Positions 1 to 11,637 of a stretch of 64,000 bases of DNA are shown here, in pieces. The stretch is from Sipunculus nudus (lineage: Eukaryota; Annelida; Sipuncula; Golfingiida; Sipunculidae). The translations under genes were made by a program, and so were the position numbers. The stretch lies in assembly GCA_026874595.1 (NCBI GenBank), contig CM049310.1, forward strand, positions 36,161,558 through 36,225,557, in the 5' to 3' direction. How positions within the stretch are numbered: the stretch's first letter is position 1; the number at the start of each line of letters is the position of its first letter. Below the pieces are notes generated by a model. That model was not told where the DNA came from. It ran no database searches and saw nothing but the letters and a program-made list of their open reading frames with translations.

Positions 1-1
1 C

Positions 2-138
2 ACCATATCGCTCGGACATTGTGATGATAACCACATCGCTCGGACACGGTCATGATGACCACATCGCTCGGACACGGCCATGATGACCACATCGCTCGGA
101 CACGGTGATGATAACCACATCGCTCTGACACGTGATAG
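2..138. repeat. 28-bp tandem repeat, five copies, array cut by the window edge
   Basis: Five head-to-tail copies start at 2, 30, 58, 86 and 114. The core ACCACATCGCTCGGACACGG is followed by an eight-base tail that varies (TCATGATG, CCATGATG, TGATGATA). The last copy decays after about 25 bases. The array may extend left of the window. It is GC-rich against the T-rich DNA that follows. No function can be assigned. Confidence 0.9.
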
Positions 139-360
139 CCTAAGGACACTTCGCTGGACGGTTCGATGACGTCCGATGATGTGATCTCCAGCCAAAAAGA
201 TGTGATACAGACTTCTTCATCCTGATGCAGAGGCATTTATGACTCTCCTGGTGTCTGTATGCAATGTAATAGTGCTACAGGTATACGCTGCATATTTTGT
301 TATTTGTTCTAGCATGCCGACAGTATTCAAATAAAACACGCATCCATAATACACACACAT

Positions 361-391
<31 letters not shown>

Positions 392-3300
392 ATATAATAT
401 ATGTGCAAGTATCCATATCACACGCATCCGCTATATCATTGCGATCGATATCAGATCTCTTGTTGTATATCCATATGTTTGTATTATAGCGGATATACTT
501 TTTTGTATATACTTTAATGCTCGAAGTATAACATTCTTTCTGTATTATAACATATTTTTGTGTCGACTGTGTATACTTATCCTTGTTGAATTACCTGTTT
601 ACAAAAATTGATAAAGTATCGATATCAGTATGTTAGTTTTGTGATATAGGTTAATATTTCTAATTTAATGAAGGAACACAAATGTGTTCAGTAAAACACT
701 ACCGTATATGCACCCTTTCTGTTAATCAGATATTTATATGGTAGAACTACAGTTTTTGGTACAGAGAGTTCCTTATTGGCATATCATGTAAAGCGTGGCA
801 TGTAATCTTATGTTATTTCTTGTAAGCGACCTGTATGTATGGTCGTGATATTCTCATACTTACCGTTTTATTTCGTCATAATCCTAAAACTTGTTTTTTT
901 TTTGCTGATAACTGGTATCTAAGTATTTGTCAGTAATGTTTTAAATATCTGCTGATCTACTGTCACACCTCTTACGATACTTACCTGTAGCTCTGTCCAT
1001 TCCCTTGTGCGATGAAACATGCCAGCAGTTCATAGAGACATGCACATTTATATATATATATACATATATACAGTGGAACTCCGTCTTGTAACCATCCCGC
1101 AATTACGTAATTGAACCATTACGACCATTTTCTTGTTCCGACACATAGGAAATAATTGTGTGTTAAGTGTAAAAGTGTAAATAATTGTACATATAGATAC
1201 AATATATATATATATATCTACAGATCATATATGTTACGGGCTTTCATCAGGATGCGTTATCGTGATATGACGTACCGTACATCGTTCTCCGACTTCACGT
1301 TATGTTGCCTGTTTGACATTCCTTCCTCTTACCTCTTGTTGGGTTTTCTCTTGTTAAATTCCTCTTCCATCCACTCTTGTTTCTTCATATCCTTTCATAG
1401 GGTCAATGATATCCATATACACTTTTTACACGTATAGATGGATTGTTCCTTGTGTGACGCCTTACCTGTAGATTCCCAAGGCATTTACTTACAGGTCATC
1501 TTTAGCCAGTTTCTCCACATGTTCCTCTTGTCGATTTGATCTTACTATTGCAAACATACCTCCTAGGCATTTGTATATTACACACACACACACATATTTA
1601 TATATATCTATATATATATACACACACACACATGTCATATCTCAGTGCTTGCCATTTACGGTTAACCGCTTGCACGGGGACAGTAAAAGTTCCTAAAATA
1701 GTGGTAAGGCAACTAGAAGTCCCCTCCTACTTGCCCGACTGGACAAATCGGTCCAACAGAAAAACTTTACCTGAGGCATGCAAAAACGTCTTTGTGTTTT
1801 TCGATACAATCATTCATATTTGTAAGGCAAGTAAACATTCATGTAGGGCAAGTAATAGCTAGATGTTACTTACCCGGTCAGGCAAATACTTTCAAAAGTT
1901 AATGTCGAGCCCTGAATATATATATTGTTTTCTTGTGTGAGGGTTAGTGATCCCCACATCTTTATTTGCGACATTGTATAATGTGTATCCCCTGTTATTG
2001 TTCCCGATTTTCCCACCTCTTACAGACGACGTTTCTTACCTACACTTACTGTTATGACATTTTCTCTTCATTTTTATTGCGTGGTTCCTTTCGCTGCATG
2101 CTGGTTCTGTGTTAGTGTTCTGATCTGCTTGCACTTCTCGATCTCTTCAATGACGTATATAAACAAAGCGATTGTTGGTACGTTCCCTTTCTCCCCAGTT
2201 CGGTTTCATATTCTTTTTATTTTTTAAGGCAATGTCCCGGACAGTTGGTTTCTTCTGTTTCAGTTATGGTACTTGCAATTTGTTGCCTTATTTTACTTAC
2301 CCCACGTAACACTTTTTCATTGTTAGCGTCCTGCATGTTGGGTCGTGATATCGTTCGTATGATTTACCGGGTCGTGTGTACTGATTTGTTTGATTATACT
2401 TACAATTTCTCCCATGGTACTGCAGGTTGGACTCTGCGATGACCTTAACTAATCGCAACATTATTTTGCTCAGAGTATTTTTTTAAATGTCATGCTGTGT
2501 ATGTTCTTGGTCTCACTCTCAATATAGATTGATTTTAGGGACGAGCCGGTCTTCCTTTTCTGTTTTGCCTTGGATGTTGACGCTATGAGGAATATCCCTT
2601 CTCAAGATGACGATATGTGAAAAGGTCCCCTTCTCAATATAAACCGACAGTAATTGTCGATTACCGAACGGTTGTCGTAACTGCACGTGTGGTTTGACTT
2701 TTCTTTTCTGTCTCCCCTTATGATCCGCACTTTGATGGTTTTTCTCCTATGTTTGTCAATGTGTGTCGCAGGATTTCGTAAGTCCTTTTTAATCCATCTT
2801 CTATTCGACTGACACGGTGTTCCATATATGCTTCCAATAAATGTCCAGTTCTCAAAGGCTGGTTATTGTATTCTCCATCCCACTTATCGAGACTTCATCA
2901 AGTACTAGGTTTTCGATGAGAGCTCCTGAAACCAACTAAAAATCGTTTCATGAAGCCAGTTGATCATATTCCGTCGGCACTAGTGTTTTTTGTCTTCTGC
3001 CTCCCCGCAACATTGTAATTCATCCTTTACCCTTCTACGTCTTCTTCACTGGATGATTATGTCACATAATCGTCACTGTCCTGTGGCTTATTTCTTGCTG
3101 GTGTTATTTCCTTTAATTTACAAAGGATGCTTTTATCGGTATTGGGAATAGGATAATCGGTTCCGGTATTACAGTCACTCGATACTTTATGTATCGATTT
3201 CTTTTATATATATACACAAATATAATACGGTGGAAACTCGTTATGTTAAAAACTCGATATTCCGGACAACTCTAGTTAAATTATTACCAAATACAACTGT

Positions 3301-6300
3301 GTATATATGCTTATGTAAAGTATGTATATATAAATATGTTCATGTATATAAATATATATATATCCTGATGTTAATAGAAAATACCAATTGCAAAGTTCAA
3401 ACTGCATTTCCTCTCACATTTCACCGCCGCTTAACGAGTTGATAGAAAGCGTCTCCGTTTTTTATGATCCTACTTGTCTGGACACACACCTGTGCCTCTT
3501 TGTTTTCTTTCCCATTGTCTCCTTCGCCCAACCTTCCCTTGAACTGTGTTTCTTCCTTGTGTTTTCCAGGTTTCCTCCCTGGACATGTTTGATACAAAAA
3601 AAAACTATTATGTGTTTTGTTTACTCCCTCATGTATGTGAATCGCTAACGATGTTGTTGCTGCTGTTGTTCCTTTCATCTGCTTCTCTCGTAAGCGATAA
3701 TATCTGTTCCGTTCTCAGATATCTTGGTATTGTTGGATACGAATATAACGGAACGCATGAGACATTGGCAGTTTTTCTTCTGAGGGCGTGTTGGCATAGC
3801 TCAGGTCCTCCGGGTCTCTTACAGCCTGTACCTTGTCCATCTCACAGCTACCTTCCATGTTGGTTCACTGTTTATCCTTTGTTGCTTCACTGAATCCAAC
3901 TGTCTGCCAGTCACAGTGATTGTTCTTCCATCCCCTTTCGCGTGTAGGCCTTTTTGCTTCTCCTTCCAAGCCAAATTGTTTAGGGTGTTATAGGTTCTTC
4001 TGTAGTTGTTGTGTTGACCGGCACGCGGTGCAAAATACAGGTGGTATTGGTTCTTCCCATAATGCAGCAATGTTACAGTTCTGACACGCTCTCCTCCAGT
4101 TGTTATAATGTAGTAAACGAATCTGGTAACGATCGGCATTAGCACCGTGAGAGTGTCCTTCTCAGCACACACTACATAATTCTTTACATTTAACATAAAA
4201 AAAGTCGATTTATTTCCCAGTTGCATGTTTGTGATACTTTCTGCAAAGACCGTCAGGTATCTTCCACAAAGTCATATAAGATAATCTCCATGTTAGAAGG
4301 CCGCTGCATGTTGTTGCAGGTATTAAACATCCATCAGCTAACGAAGGTCGCTGATGCCTGTTTCTCTTGTTCCCAAGCAGTTTGTTTCTTTGTATATATA
4401 AATATATATACATATATAAATATATATATATATATATATTATATATAGTGCATTCAGTACATCCACATATAATTACCCCGAACCCTAAACACTACATTTA
4501 CGTATGTAACATGGCGCCATCAGATTTTGTCTTTACCTCGTAGAGTATTACTTACCCGATTTTATTTTCAGATCTGTTGGCATGTTGCTATCATATTACT
4601 TTTCCTTTTTCATGGGCAATGTGCTGCTTTGAATGCTATCCGTGAACATCATCCGTCGTCCTATAAAACGGACCTCTTTTGTTTGGTCATATATGTGTCC
4701 GACGCACAATCTGTGGGTAGATATGTCGTTGTCTTTTTTGAGCCTTCTGTAATGATCGCCAAATCCTTCCAGCTGATATTTGTTTCTTACCAAACATTTT
4801 GTCCTTGCGTGCCCTTTTCCATTTTGCCTTCCGTCATGCTTACCTTGAAAGGTGTATGTTCGTGGGCTGTCGTACCGTTATAGTTATGATAATACTTCCA
4901 GCCTGTCTCTTGGTCTTACATACCCATTACACGTTTCTCATGGTTCAGGTCATGCATAATTTTTTACTTACCAAAGAATTGTTTTCTCAACTTATACTCT
5001 TGTTGCCTATCAGTTGTTTATTCCCAATCCCTTTCCTGTGTTTGGAGCAATATAATGCTTTGTTTTGTAATATGGTACTCACCATTTTTTATATTTTTGT
5101 TTACAACTCTTTTGTGAACCCTTCCATCCTTTCTATTTGCTAATGTTGCTTACCCATACATAGTTTTCCCTGTATGTATATATGATGGGCGCAGTGTCTG
5201 CTGTGCCTATGTCCCTTGTTCTCATCAGACTGACACGGTCAAACCTGCGCTTCGTTTTTTTCTGTCATGTATCTTTTATGATAACAATAAAACATATTAC
5301 TCCCCTGCCGAGACTATAACCTTGCCGTGGTAGGGGAGCTTGTGTTCTTCAATGACCCTGTGAGCTCTGCTGGCGTAGATTTTATCTATATTGAGGGACA
5401 CCCATGCCAGAAAGGTCACACGGGTAGAAGTCAGACGAATAATAGTCTCATCCATCCCTAACAAGGATCACACGTGCCACAGATTATTTTGCTTTTATTT
5501 CAAATTACGTTCTTTTGTTTGTATGTTTATCATATATGTCTTATCGCTAAACGGTGAATCCGTTGTTCTGTAAACCCCTTTCCTCTTTAGTTAATACGAG
5601 TGGTATGTTTAACATTTTCGTTACTGCCACATATCTATACATTATTATACCTCGTTCTGTTTTGTTAAGGGACATCACAGTTTCTATATAGAATATGCGA
5701 TGTGGTAACATGTACCTGCTTATGTTTATGGGTTGACGTTCATGAATGTAAATATATGATTGACAGATATCTGTAGATAGAAAGATGTATATACATATAT
5801 ATATAGGTGTTAATGTCTAATGTTTTCAACTTGGATTCCTTATTTCTTTTTTTTTTTTCCATATCAGTTAACGATATATGTGCTGCACATGATGTTGGAA
5901 GCTTTTTTCCTCTGTCGACGTTCTCTGCCGGGAATCTGCACAAATGCAAAGCAGTACCACTTGTATAAGCACGTACTTGTATCATATGTTTTTTTTTTGT
6001 TTGATTGATTTATTCAGACGGCGCATACTGATGTATATGATTCTGACTGACATATGCTGTGTAGATATGCATGTATAAGCTATATATCTTCCATATCTGG
6101 TTTCGTTTCATATATACATATATTATATATACCCATATATTTCATATATACATATATTATATATATATTGTACATGACATATCGTATGTCATCACTTTCT
6201 GTACATTCAATAAACGTCTGTGTAACTAGAAAAGGCATAGCGTTTGTGTTATTTTACTCTTGGTGTAACAGGTTCACGTCTCGTGACTGTGCTGGTACGT

Positions 6301-6700
6301 CTGAGCGTGACAGGGGCTGTCTGTGTGAGTGTTTCCTGATGTGTGTGATGCAGGACTGCTGTATTGTCAGGTGGTTTTTTTTAGATGTTATGTGTCATAC
6401 ACGTTGCCACATACAGACTGCTCATGTTTACGTAAATACATATAACTATACATATATACATCCAATACCAGTACATGGAATCGTTACGAAAAAAAATCAC
6501 TAAAAACAAATGATAGAGTAAAGGAAGCGGGCTGTATGATTAACATTCGATGGTATTGCGCAACTTTACTGTAGACACGCCGTGACCCCATGTGTCGTGA
6601 CTCAGTTTGTAACGAGATATGTTGTTTTCCCTGAACGTGTCAATCACGTGTGCACCAAAACGGGATGAATTACGCTCGCACGCTCATGTCAGCAGTGTAT
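139..6700. other. Long T-rich region without a convincing gene
   Basis: Every ORF here is short, repetitive or made of AT microsatellite, and none has the promoter plus splice-acceptor arrangement of the later genes. Dinucleotide tracts lie near 350-405, 1205-1220, 1580-1632, 4395-4447 and 6110-6172. The hexamer CTTACC occurs about twelve times on the plus strand, so GGTAAG (a 5' splice-site core) recurs on the minus strand. Sequences near 1071 (CAGTGGAACTCCG) and 3229 (GGTGGAAACTCG) resemble ends of Tigger-like DNA transposons. Whether this stretch is viral, host or a mixture is not decided by the sequence. Confidence 0.5.
5300..5338. repeat. Perfect-length 10-bp hairpin
   Basis: CTCCCCTGCC (5300-5309) pairs with GGTAGGGGAG (5329-5338), with one G-T pair and a 19-nt loop. 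It lies just after an AATAAAA at about 5286. It could be a transposon remnant or an RNA structure; nothing around it decides. Confidence 0.45.
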
Positions 6701-6706
6701 GTGTCA

Positions 6707-6738
6707 GTCACGTGACATAACAAGATAACGTATATAAG
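6707..6738 (+). promoter_or_regulatory. Promoter: GTCACGTGAC palindrome, 14-bp gap, TATATAAG
   Basis: The 10-bp E-box-type palindrome GTCACGTGAC spans 6707-6716 and TATATAAG spans 6731-6738, leaving exactly 14 bp between. Three other promoters in the window use the same gap with a CRE palindrome. It should start transcription near 6760 for the gene at 7005-8459. Confidence 0.75.
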
Positions 6739-6860
6739 GGGCTGCAGGGCAGCGTTGCTTGCACACTGCCTGATGCTGGCGAAGCGAATACAGCAACTGG
6801 GTGGACCCATTGACACATACACTGATCATTCGTACGGATTGCGTGCCAGTCGAATAAAAC

Positions 6861-6972
6861 GTGAGTGACCTTTTTTGTACATAGACGGATGTAGTGACTG
6901 GACGACCGTGTCCATTATTTGTGCGGATCATGTGACGTAATGATGTGACGCGTGTCCATTTATTAATTGCAG
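6861..6972 (+). other. Candidate 5'-UTR intron of the 7005-8459 gene
   Basis: A donor GTGAGT at 6861-6866, preceded by AAAAC, and an acceptor TTAATTGCAG ending at 6972 bound 112 bp. Splicing would join a leader of about 100 nt to an exon whose first in-frame ATG of the long ORF is at 7005. ATGs inside the intron (for example 6945-6990) would be removed. Confidence 0.6.
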
Positions 6973-7004
6973 TTTTCTTTGTATTGCCATTACACGAGTC
7001 AGAC

Positions 7005-8459
7005 ATGTCAGACATGTGGCCTCCGGTCGATCTTGCTGTTCATGACACAGGGCCCGACGGCATCATGGGTACATATTTCGGGATGGCGCACAAGGACGGA
7101 GCGGTGGTCTCTTTTGACACTGACCCGTCAGATCGCGTCCCCCGACTCTTCCACGAGACTGTATTTTTCAAACTGTCCGGCGCCACGTTTAACACGTACT
7201 GGGTTTGCACGGACGGCAAAGGACGAGTTTCACAGTTTGTTTTCGACATAAGGGACTGGCGACAGGAAATCGATCACGCAGGCGGGGAGGTTCACCTCAT
7301 GGTGGGACGTTACATCCAATGCGAACACGGATTGGCCTTAGTTTGGGTGCCCGTTCGTGCATCGAGGTCGTCAATGGAGCCCGCCAGTCTTAGACCGTTT
7401 TACGTGACGCCTTATGCAGTGGCACTAAACGTGGTGTACGTTGGTTGGGATCCGGAAGGGGTGGTCAAAAGAGATTCTGCTTGGTCGTGGCTCAAAAGGC
7501 AGCCTCCAATGGCGTACTACCAGGACGCTCCGGTGCAGTGCACGGACGCGGGAGGGCGGGTTTTCTGTGAATACCTGGACATGGAAGGTCTGATGTCTTT
7601 TGCGATGACCTGCTTTCCTGAGCGTTCGCGCCTGCGGGCAGTATTCGGAGCAGTTGAACCCAAATGGGCTTTGGGCCACTGTTGGGTGGAGCGTGAACGG
7701 GCCACAGGGAGAAAATACACCGTCTGGTCAGATGCCAGTTTTCCCGAGGGCCTCAGACGCGGAACTACCGTACTTGAAAAGTACGAGTGGAGAGGTACAC
7801 CGCCCGGTGGTGTAAAGCTGAAACGGAGTTTGGACGGAGACCACCCTGTCACACTTATCGCAACCCTGCACGACTCTCAAGATAATGACGTGCGTATTTC
7901 CGGGGAACCTCCCACATCGATTGACTGGGCTGCAAACGTGCATCATGTCTGGGATGTCAGCTTGAGACAAAATATCATGTCGAGGCATACCAGAATGGAC
8001 CCATACGTGCGATTTTACAGCACATTGGCTCCCGGAAAAGACGTCGGTCTGTGGGACAGGGTACACATCGTTAAAACCGCTGCAACGTTCTCTCCGCGTG
8101 AAGTGATGAACCCTGACGTGTATGTAGCGAGCGTAGTGAAAACGGTCGAGCTGTTCGACAAATACAAATCTGGTGTTGGTTGTCCTCGGCGACTATCTAT
8201 TTATATGAACAGAATCAAAAAGTGCAAAAAGGACTGGCCGGACGAGGTCAAATGCATACGCGAGGGTCGCGTGGGACGAAAAGAGTATGTGTTGCACAAG
8301 ACGGACACGCCGGGAGGCAATCGGTATCCGTCAGGTGGAAGCATTCGCAAGCAACCATCGTGCAACATGTATCGGATGCATAAAAGGTTTGTACATGCCA
8401 TGTTACCGAGCTTTTCCACAGTTTCCATAGAACAAAAAGATGTGCCAGTACTGATATAA
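7005..8459 (+). CDS. Orphan 484-residue protein
   Basis: I do not recognise this protein. The frame is open further upstream, but the acceptor ending at 6972 makes the ATG at 7005 (followed by another at 7014) the likely start. The product begins MSDMSDMWPPVD and has no obvious signal peptide or transmembrane helix. It looks like a mixed alpha/beta soluble protein, rich in Trp, Tyr and Arg, with a basic C-terminal third (many Lys/Arg after about residue 395). Codon use is GC-rich, unlike the flanking AT-rich spacers. It is the first gene of the rightward block and has its own promoter at 6707-6738. No canonical AATAAA is seen soon after the stop; GATAAAAC at about 8525 is the nearest A-rich candidate. 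Coding status is near certain because of length and composition; function is unknown. Confidence 0.85.
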   Translation: MSDMWPPVDLAVHDTGPDGIMGTYFGMAHKDGAVVSFDTDPSDRVPRLFHETVFFKLSGATFNTYWVCTDGKGRVSQFVFDIRDWRQEIDHAGGEVHLMVGRYIQCEHGLALVWVPVRASRSSMEPASLRPFYVTPYAVALNVVYVGWDPEGVVKRDSAWSWLKRQPPMAYYQDAPVQCTDAGGRVFCEYLDMEGLMSFAMTCFPERSRLRAVFGAVEPKWALGHCWVERERATGRKYTVWSDASFPEGLRRGTTVLEKYEWRGTPPGGVKLKRSLDGDHPVTLIATLHDSQDNDVRISGEPPTSIDWAANVHHVWDVSLRQNIMSRHTRMDPYVRFYSTLAPGKDVGLWDRVHIVKTAATFSPREVMNPDVYVASVVKTVELFDKYKSGVGCPRRLSIYMNRIKKCKKDWPDEVKCIREGRVGRKEYVLHKTDTPGGNRYPSGGSIRKQPSCNMYRMHKRFVHAMLPSFSTVSIEQKDVPVLI

Positions 8460-9454
8460 GAAGGGTATGACTTTAGCAAGCCGTGATCATACGTGTGCAC
8501 ATTTTGTTATGAAGTATATTATTGATAAAACTTTACAGAGTGTTATATGAGTAAAGATAACGTATGACCGAGTGTTTCTTTTATTACAGGTGAAGGTGTA
8601 TATTATGAGAACGTATGAGGTCAGCTGACGCTGCCAGAACACACAGAGAAACACATGAGCGGAGATAACACGCGACGCATATTGACAAATATATTGAATT
8701 GGAAATCTCAGTATTAGACGTGCGACAGTTAGGCCTTCTGTGTGCTTTAACTTGCCAAACACGTTCGTTCATTGACGTTGGGCTATATCAAATGCACTTA
8801 GACACCAAAGACATGCACGTGTTACTAATGATCGAGATTTATGAGAAAGCTTGACAAACAGCGAAAAAAAAGAGGGGGGGGGGGGTGTTTGCTACCAAGA
8901 CGTGTGCTGCACTCATGTTGCATCTGATGTACGTCGCAGCTCAGGATATGTGTCCATTATAAAATTTGTTATTCATCCTTGACTGTTATGTGTGGCTGTG
9001 AGCCCATTAAGAAATCCACACACACGCCGGCTGCATCCCTCGACTGATAGAAGTGGGTTTTATTATGAGCTTGGTACCGGCATCCGTCTGCGAATCATGT
9101 CCGTTCATATTTTTGATGGGTAGACGACCACATGTCACGATGTGTCTGAAGACATGTACACTTATAAACCTTCATTCAAACGGGAATCAAAGACATATGA
9201 GCATTGGTCATTGTGTCTGTTCTGCCTGGCGTACTGAAGCTCTGAAAGCATGCTTCTTATGATACCACGTGTTGTACATCCGAAGTAGACATACACGTTA
9301 CCTCTTTGTCACGTGAACCACTTACCGACCAGACATGCCGATATATATATTCATATATTTATATAATATCAACAAACACAATAATACGTAGGTCTGTGCA
9401 CATTCCGGAACCATTTAGGGTTTCACCGGATGTCACTCTGGCTCTTTGTATGTG
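8460..9454. other. Intergenic region, about 1 kb, with a 12-G tract
   Basis: No supportable gene. ORFs on either strand are short and lack promoter or splice context. A run of 12 G lies at 8874-8885, one of nine similar homopolymer tracts in the viral-type block. An AT microsatellite lies at about 9340-9368 shortly before the next promoter. Confidence 0.6.
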
Positions 9455-9484
9455 TGACGTCACAAGCTAAATTGTGTATATAAG
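9455..9484 (+). promoter_or_regulatory. Promoter: CRE (TGACGTCA), 14-bp gap, TATATAAG
   Basis: TGACGTCA at 9455-9462 is followed after 14 bp by TATATAAG at 9477-9484. The bases after the TATA box (GGA, then GCAACAGTGCAA about 12 nt later) match those after the TATA box at 27133, so the two promoters are homologous. It probably drives the gene at 9805. A donor-like GTGAGT at 9696-9701 suggests a spliced leader. Confidence 0.8.
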
Positions 9485-9804
9485 GACCCTACTCGCAACA
9501 GTGCAATCACTCTCGCTTAGAGACATACCACTGCAAGTGAACAGCAGCAAGGGACTTATACCGTAGCACACGGATACTAGTATAGAAGCAGTATAGGACT
9601 TCACTGAAGCAATTTACAGGCGTGAAGGATAGACAGAAGAAGCGAGTGAAGAATAAAGATAATATTCACGACAGAAAGCGAGCAAGAAATCAAAAGTGAG
9701 TACATTTATTTTATCGTTCAACACATTTAGTTCACTGTAAAAGGTGTTCATCTCTTATTGATGTACATTCTGATCCAACTGTTCGGCAATGTCATATGTG
9801 ATAT

Positions 9805-10314
9805 ATGACAACGGTTTTTGTAAAACCAGTGTTGCCTTTGGTTGTAGTGGCACAGCCCCCGAACGGCGCACCAGCCCGACCCCAAGGCAACTATGTTCCG
9901 GGTACCTTACAAGGCCAGTGGTCGCCTTTGTTGCCCGTGGGTGCGCAGTATAATGCGCAACAGCATGTTGACGGTTTACCGGTGAACTTTCGCCGAAACC
10001 TGCCTCTGGTGCCGTACAGGCCAGAAACGTACCTGGAACGTATGATTCAAGGGAATGTTCAGATGTCGGACCAGATGCGCCAGCTACTGACGACAACTGT
10101 GACATTATTCATGTCATTATTCCCTTACACGTCACACGTGTTCGACCCTACCCCGAACAGCAACCCCAGGCAGACAGGAGATCACATCTTGGTGTTCATC
10201 AGGAACATTCTTAACCGGAACCGGCCGGACAGAGAAACCCACATAATGCTGTTTCATTTCCTGGTTAACACGTTTGTCGGCGCATATTTCCAATCGATGC
10301 TGGCAGGTCAGTGA
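9805..10314 (+). CDS. Proline-rich N-terminus, helical C-terminus protein, 169 residues
   Basis: Not recognised. The first half (residues 1-75) is rich in Pro, Gly, Gln and Val and looks disordered. Residues 80-169 have the hydrophobic spacing of amphipathic helices, including a strongly hydrophobic stretch around TTTVTLFMSLFPY that might be a buried helix rather than a membrane segment. The ATG at 9805 is the first of the frame downstream of the promoter at 9455-9484. The coding sequence ends in CTGGCAGGTCAGTGA, where CAG|GTCAGT resembles a splice donor. An acceptor-like TTTTATTGCAG ends at 10583, so an alternative spliced C-terminus is possible. Confident that it is coding; function unknown. 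Confidence 0.75.
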   Translation: MTTVFVKPVLPLVVVAQPPNGAPARPQGNYVPGTLQGQWSPLLPVGAQYNAQQHVDGLPVNFRRNLPLVPYRPETYLERMIQGNVQMSDQMRQLLTTTVTLFMSLFPYTSHVFDPTPNSNPRQTGDHILVFIRNILNRNRPDRETHIMLFHFLVNTFVGAYFQSMLAGQ

Positions 10315-10991
10315 GGCACACGCCTTGATGCCTGTTGAGTTGCAGTTGCTGTTAAGTTGTTGCTTTATATTTGTTTTTCTTTTCATTGTTATCGTTTTGT
10401 TTGTGCTGACCAGCATTGGAAGAGTACCTTGTCATTTATATTTCAGGGGGCAGTTGATAAATGTAATGATTTGAATATGGTTTGTGATAGGGATACTGGC
10501 ATTCACCATATGTGGTTGTCGTTTCCTGTTGTAGATTATCAATGGTGACTGTGTGTTCTTACGGTGTTGTTGTTTTATTGCAGAGCAAAGCGAAGACATA
10601 TAAAGAAGAGAGACACAAATCGTTCCGGATATCACAGCTAAATGTGAGTACAATATTGTTTATGAAATCTTATTGTACAGACCGTATTTCTGACAGTTTG
10701 TAAATAATGTTGACAAACAAATATTAATAGTACTATAATAATACTCAGTCATATTTATATGGTGACGGTAATCGAACGACATCCTGTTACTACGTAATCA
10801 TGCACAGTATAATTTACACGGCGGCGGAATATTGACGTGTTACTACACGTACCTGCATCAAGTAAAACAAGAGATTCAACATCCTACAACTGAATGTAAA
10901 TATCGGTCATCAACACGATATAGACATAACACATGGACAATTGTGCAGGACGTCGTGATGATGTCGTTTGTATGTAATTGTAGTTCTGACA
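10315..10991. other. Intergenic or intronic region between two small genes
   Basis: No independent gene supported. It holds an acceptor-like TTTTATTGCAG ending at 10583, ACATATAAAG at about 10596, and the acceptor GTAATTGTAG ending at 10983 that precedes the ATG at 10992. Open frames here are short and are most simply intron or untranslated sequence. Confidence 0.5.
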
Positions 10992-11465
10992 ATGGAACAC
11001 AACGATATTCTTGTGGAAGATGTACTTGGAAAGTTGAAATTAACTGCAGAAACGTGTCTACGTATTACTCCAAACAGCGACAATGACACGACGTTAAAGC
11101 AATATGTAGAATGTATTTCTATGTTCCAACAGTGCTTTGATCAATTGTTGGGGTGTGTCATATCATACCAAACGTATCCGTGTGAAAATATGGATATGGA
11201 TCAAATACTTGCGGACCTGTCGTGTATCGCAAATAACGTGCTATCGTTGTCATGTTCTGAGCTTGTTGTGAAAGCACTTTGGGCGGTGTATAAGCGGTTG
11301 TGCGCTGTACACCGGAGATACGTACTCGTTATAGAAAACATGCAAACATTAGTATGTGTCGTTGATGAGCATAAACTGCAATGCCAAGAAATGAACCAGA
11401 TGACACATTGCTTGCTGGCTGATTTGTGGCAGACATATCCGGACTTTGTTACATGTATCCAATAA
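10992..11465 (+). CDS. Small helical, Cys-rich protein, 157 residues
   Basis: Not recognised. The ATG at 10992 lies 8 nt after the splice acceptor ending at 10983, the arrangement seen for most genes here, so an in-frame upstream ATG at 10968 is probably intronic. The product is almost all amphipathic helix and has many Cys, spread rather than in CxxC pairs. Its spacing of aromatic and Leu residues near the C-terminus (a late helix ending in a Tyr-rich turn) resembles the helical families at 13626-14189 and 28123-31572. Distant paralogy is inferred, not shown. The stop is followed by a spacer of about 170 bp before the next gene. Confidence 0.7.
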   Translation: MEHNDILVEDVLGKLKLTAETCLRITPNSDNDTTLKQYVECISMFQQCFDQLLGCVISYQTYPCENMDMDQILADLSCIANNVLSLSCSELVVKALWAVYKRLCAVHRRYVLVIENMQTLVCVVDEHKLQCQEMNQMTHCLLADLWQTYPDFVTCIQ

Positions 11466-11637
11466 TCATGGCCGGCACGACGTGAACCAATTAATACTGT
11501 GACTCGACGTAATAGACAGTGACATTGGTTTTGTATTTGTTACATAGGGGTTATATGTGTCATCATTACTCAGGTCGCGTTATAATTATTGCAGCACGCG
11601 CGATACATTCATAGAAACTACAGACATTTGCGAAAAG

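Noticed and set aside
2-138. CRISPR array
   Set aside because: Units are directly abutting with no unique spacers, and the genome is eukaryotic or viral in character.
1071-3280. A complete Tigger-like element between CAGTGGAACTCCG and GGTGGAAACTCG
   Set aside because: Both ends read in the same orientation and no matching inverted terminus or target duplication was found; only fragments can be claimed.
4527-5143. Hydrophobic plus-strand frames in the left T-rich region
   Set aside because: Apparent membrane proteins are a by-product of T-rich sequence; no promoter, no acceptor and overlapping frames.
6967-8500. Several open frames antisense to the 484-residue gene
   Set aside because: GC-rich coding DNA yields long antisense frames; none has independent signals.
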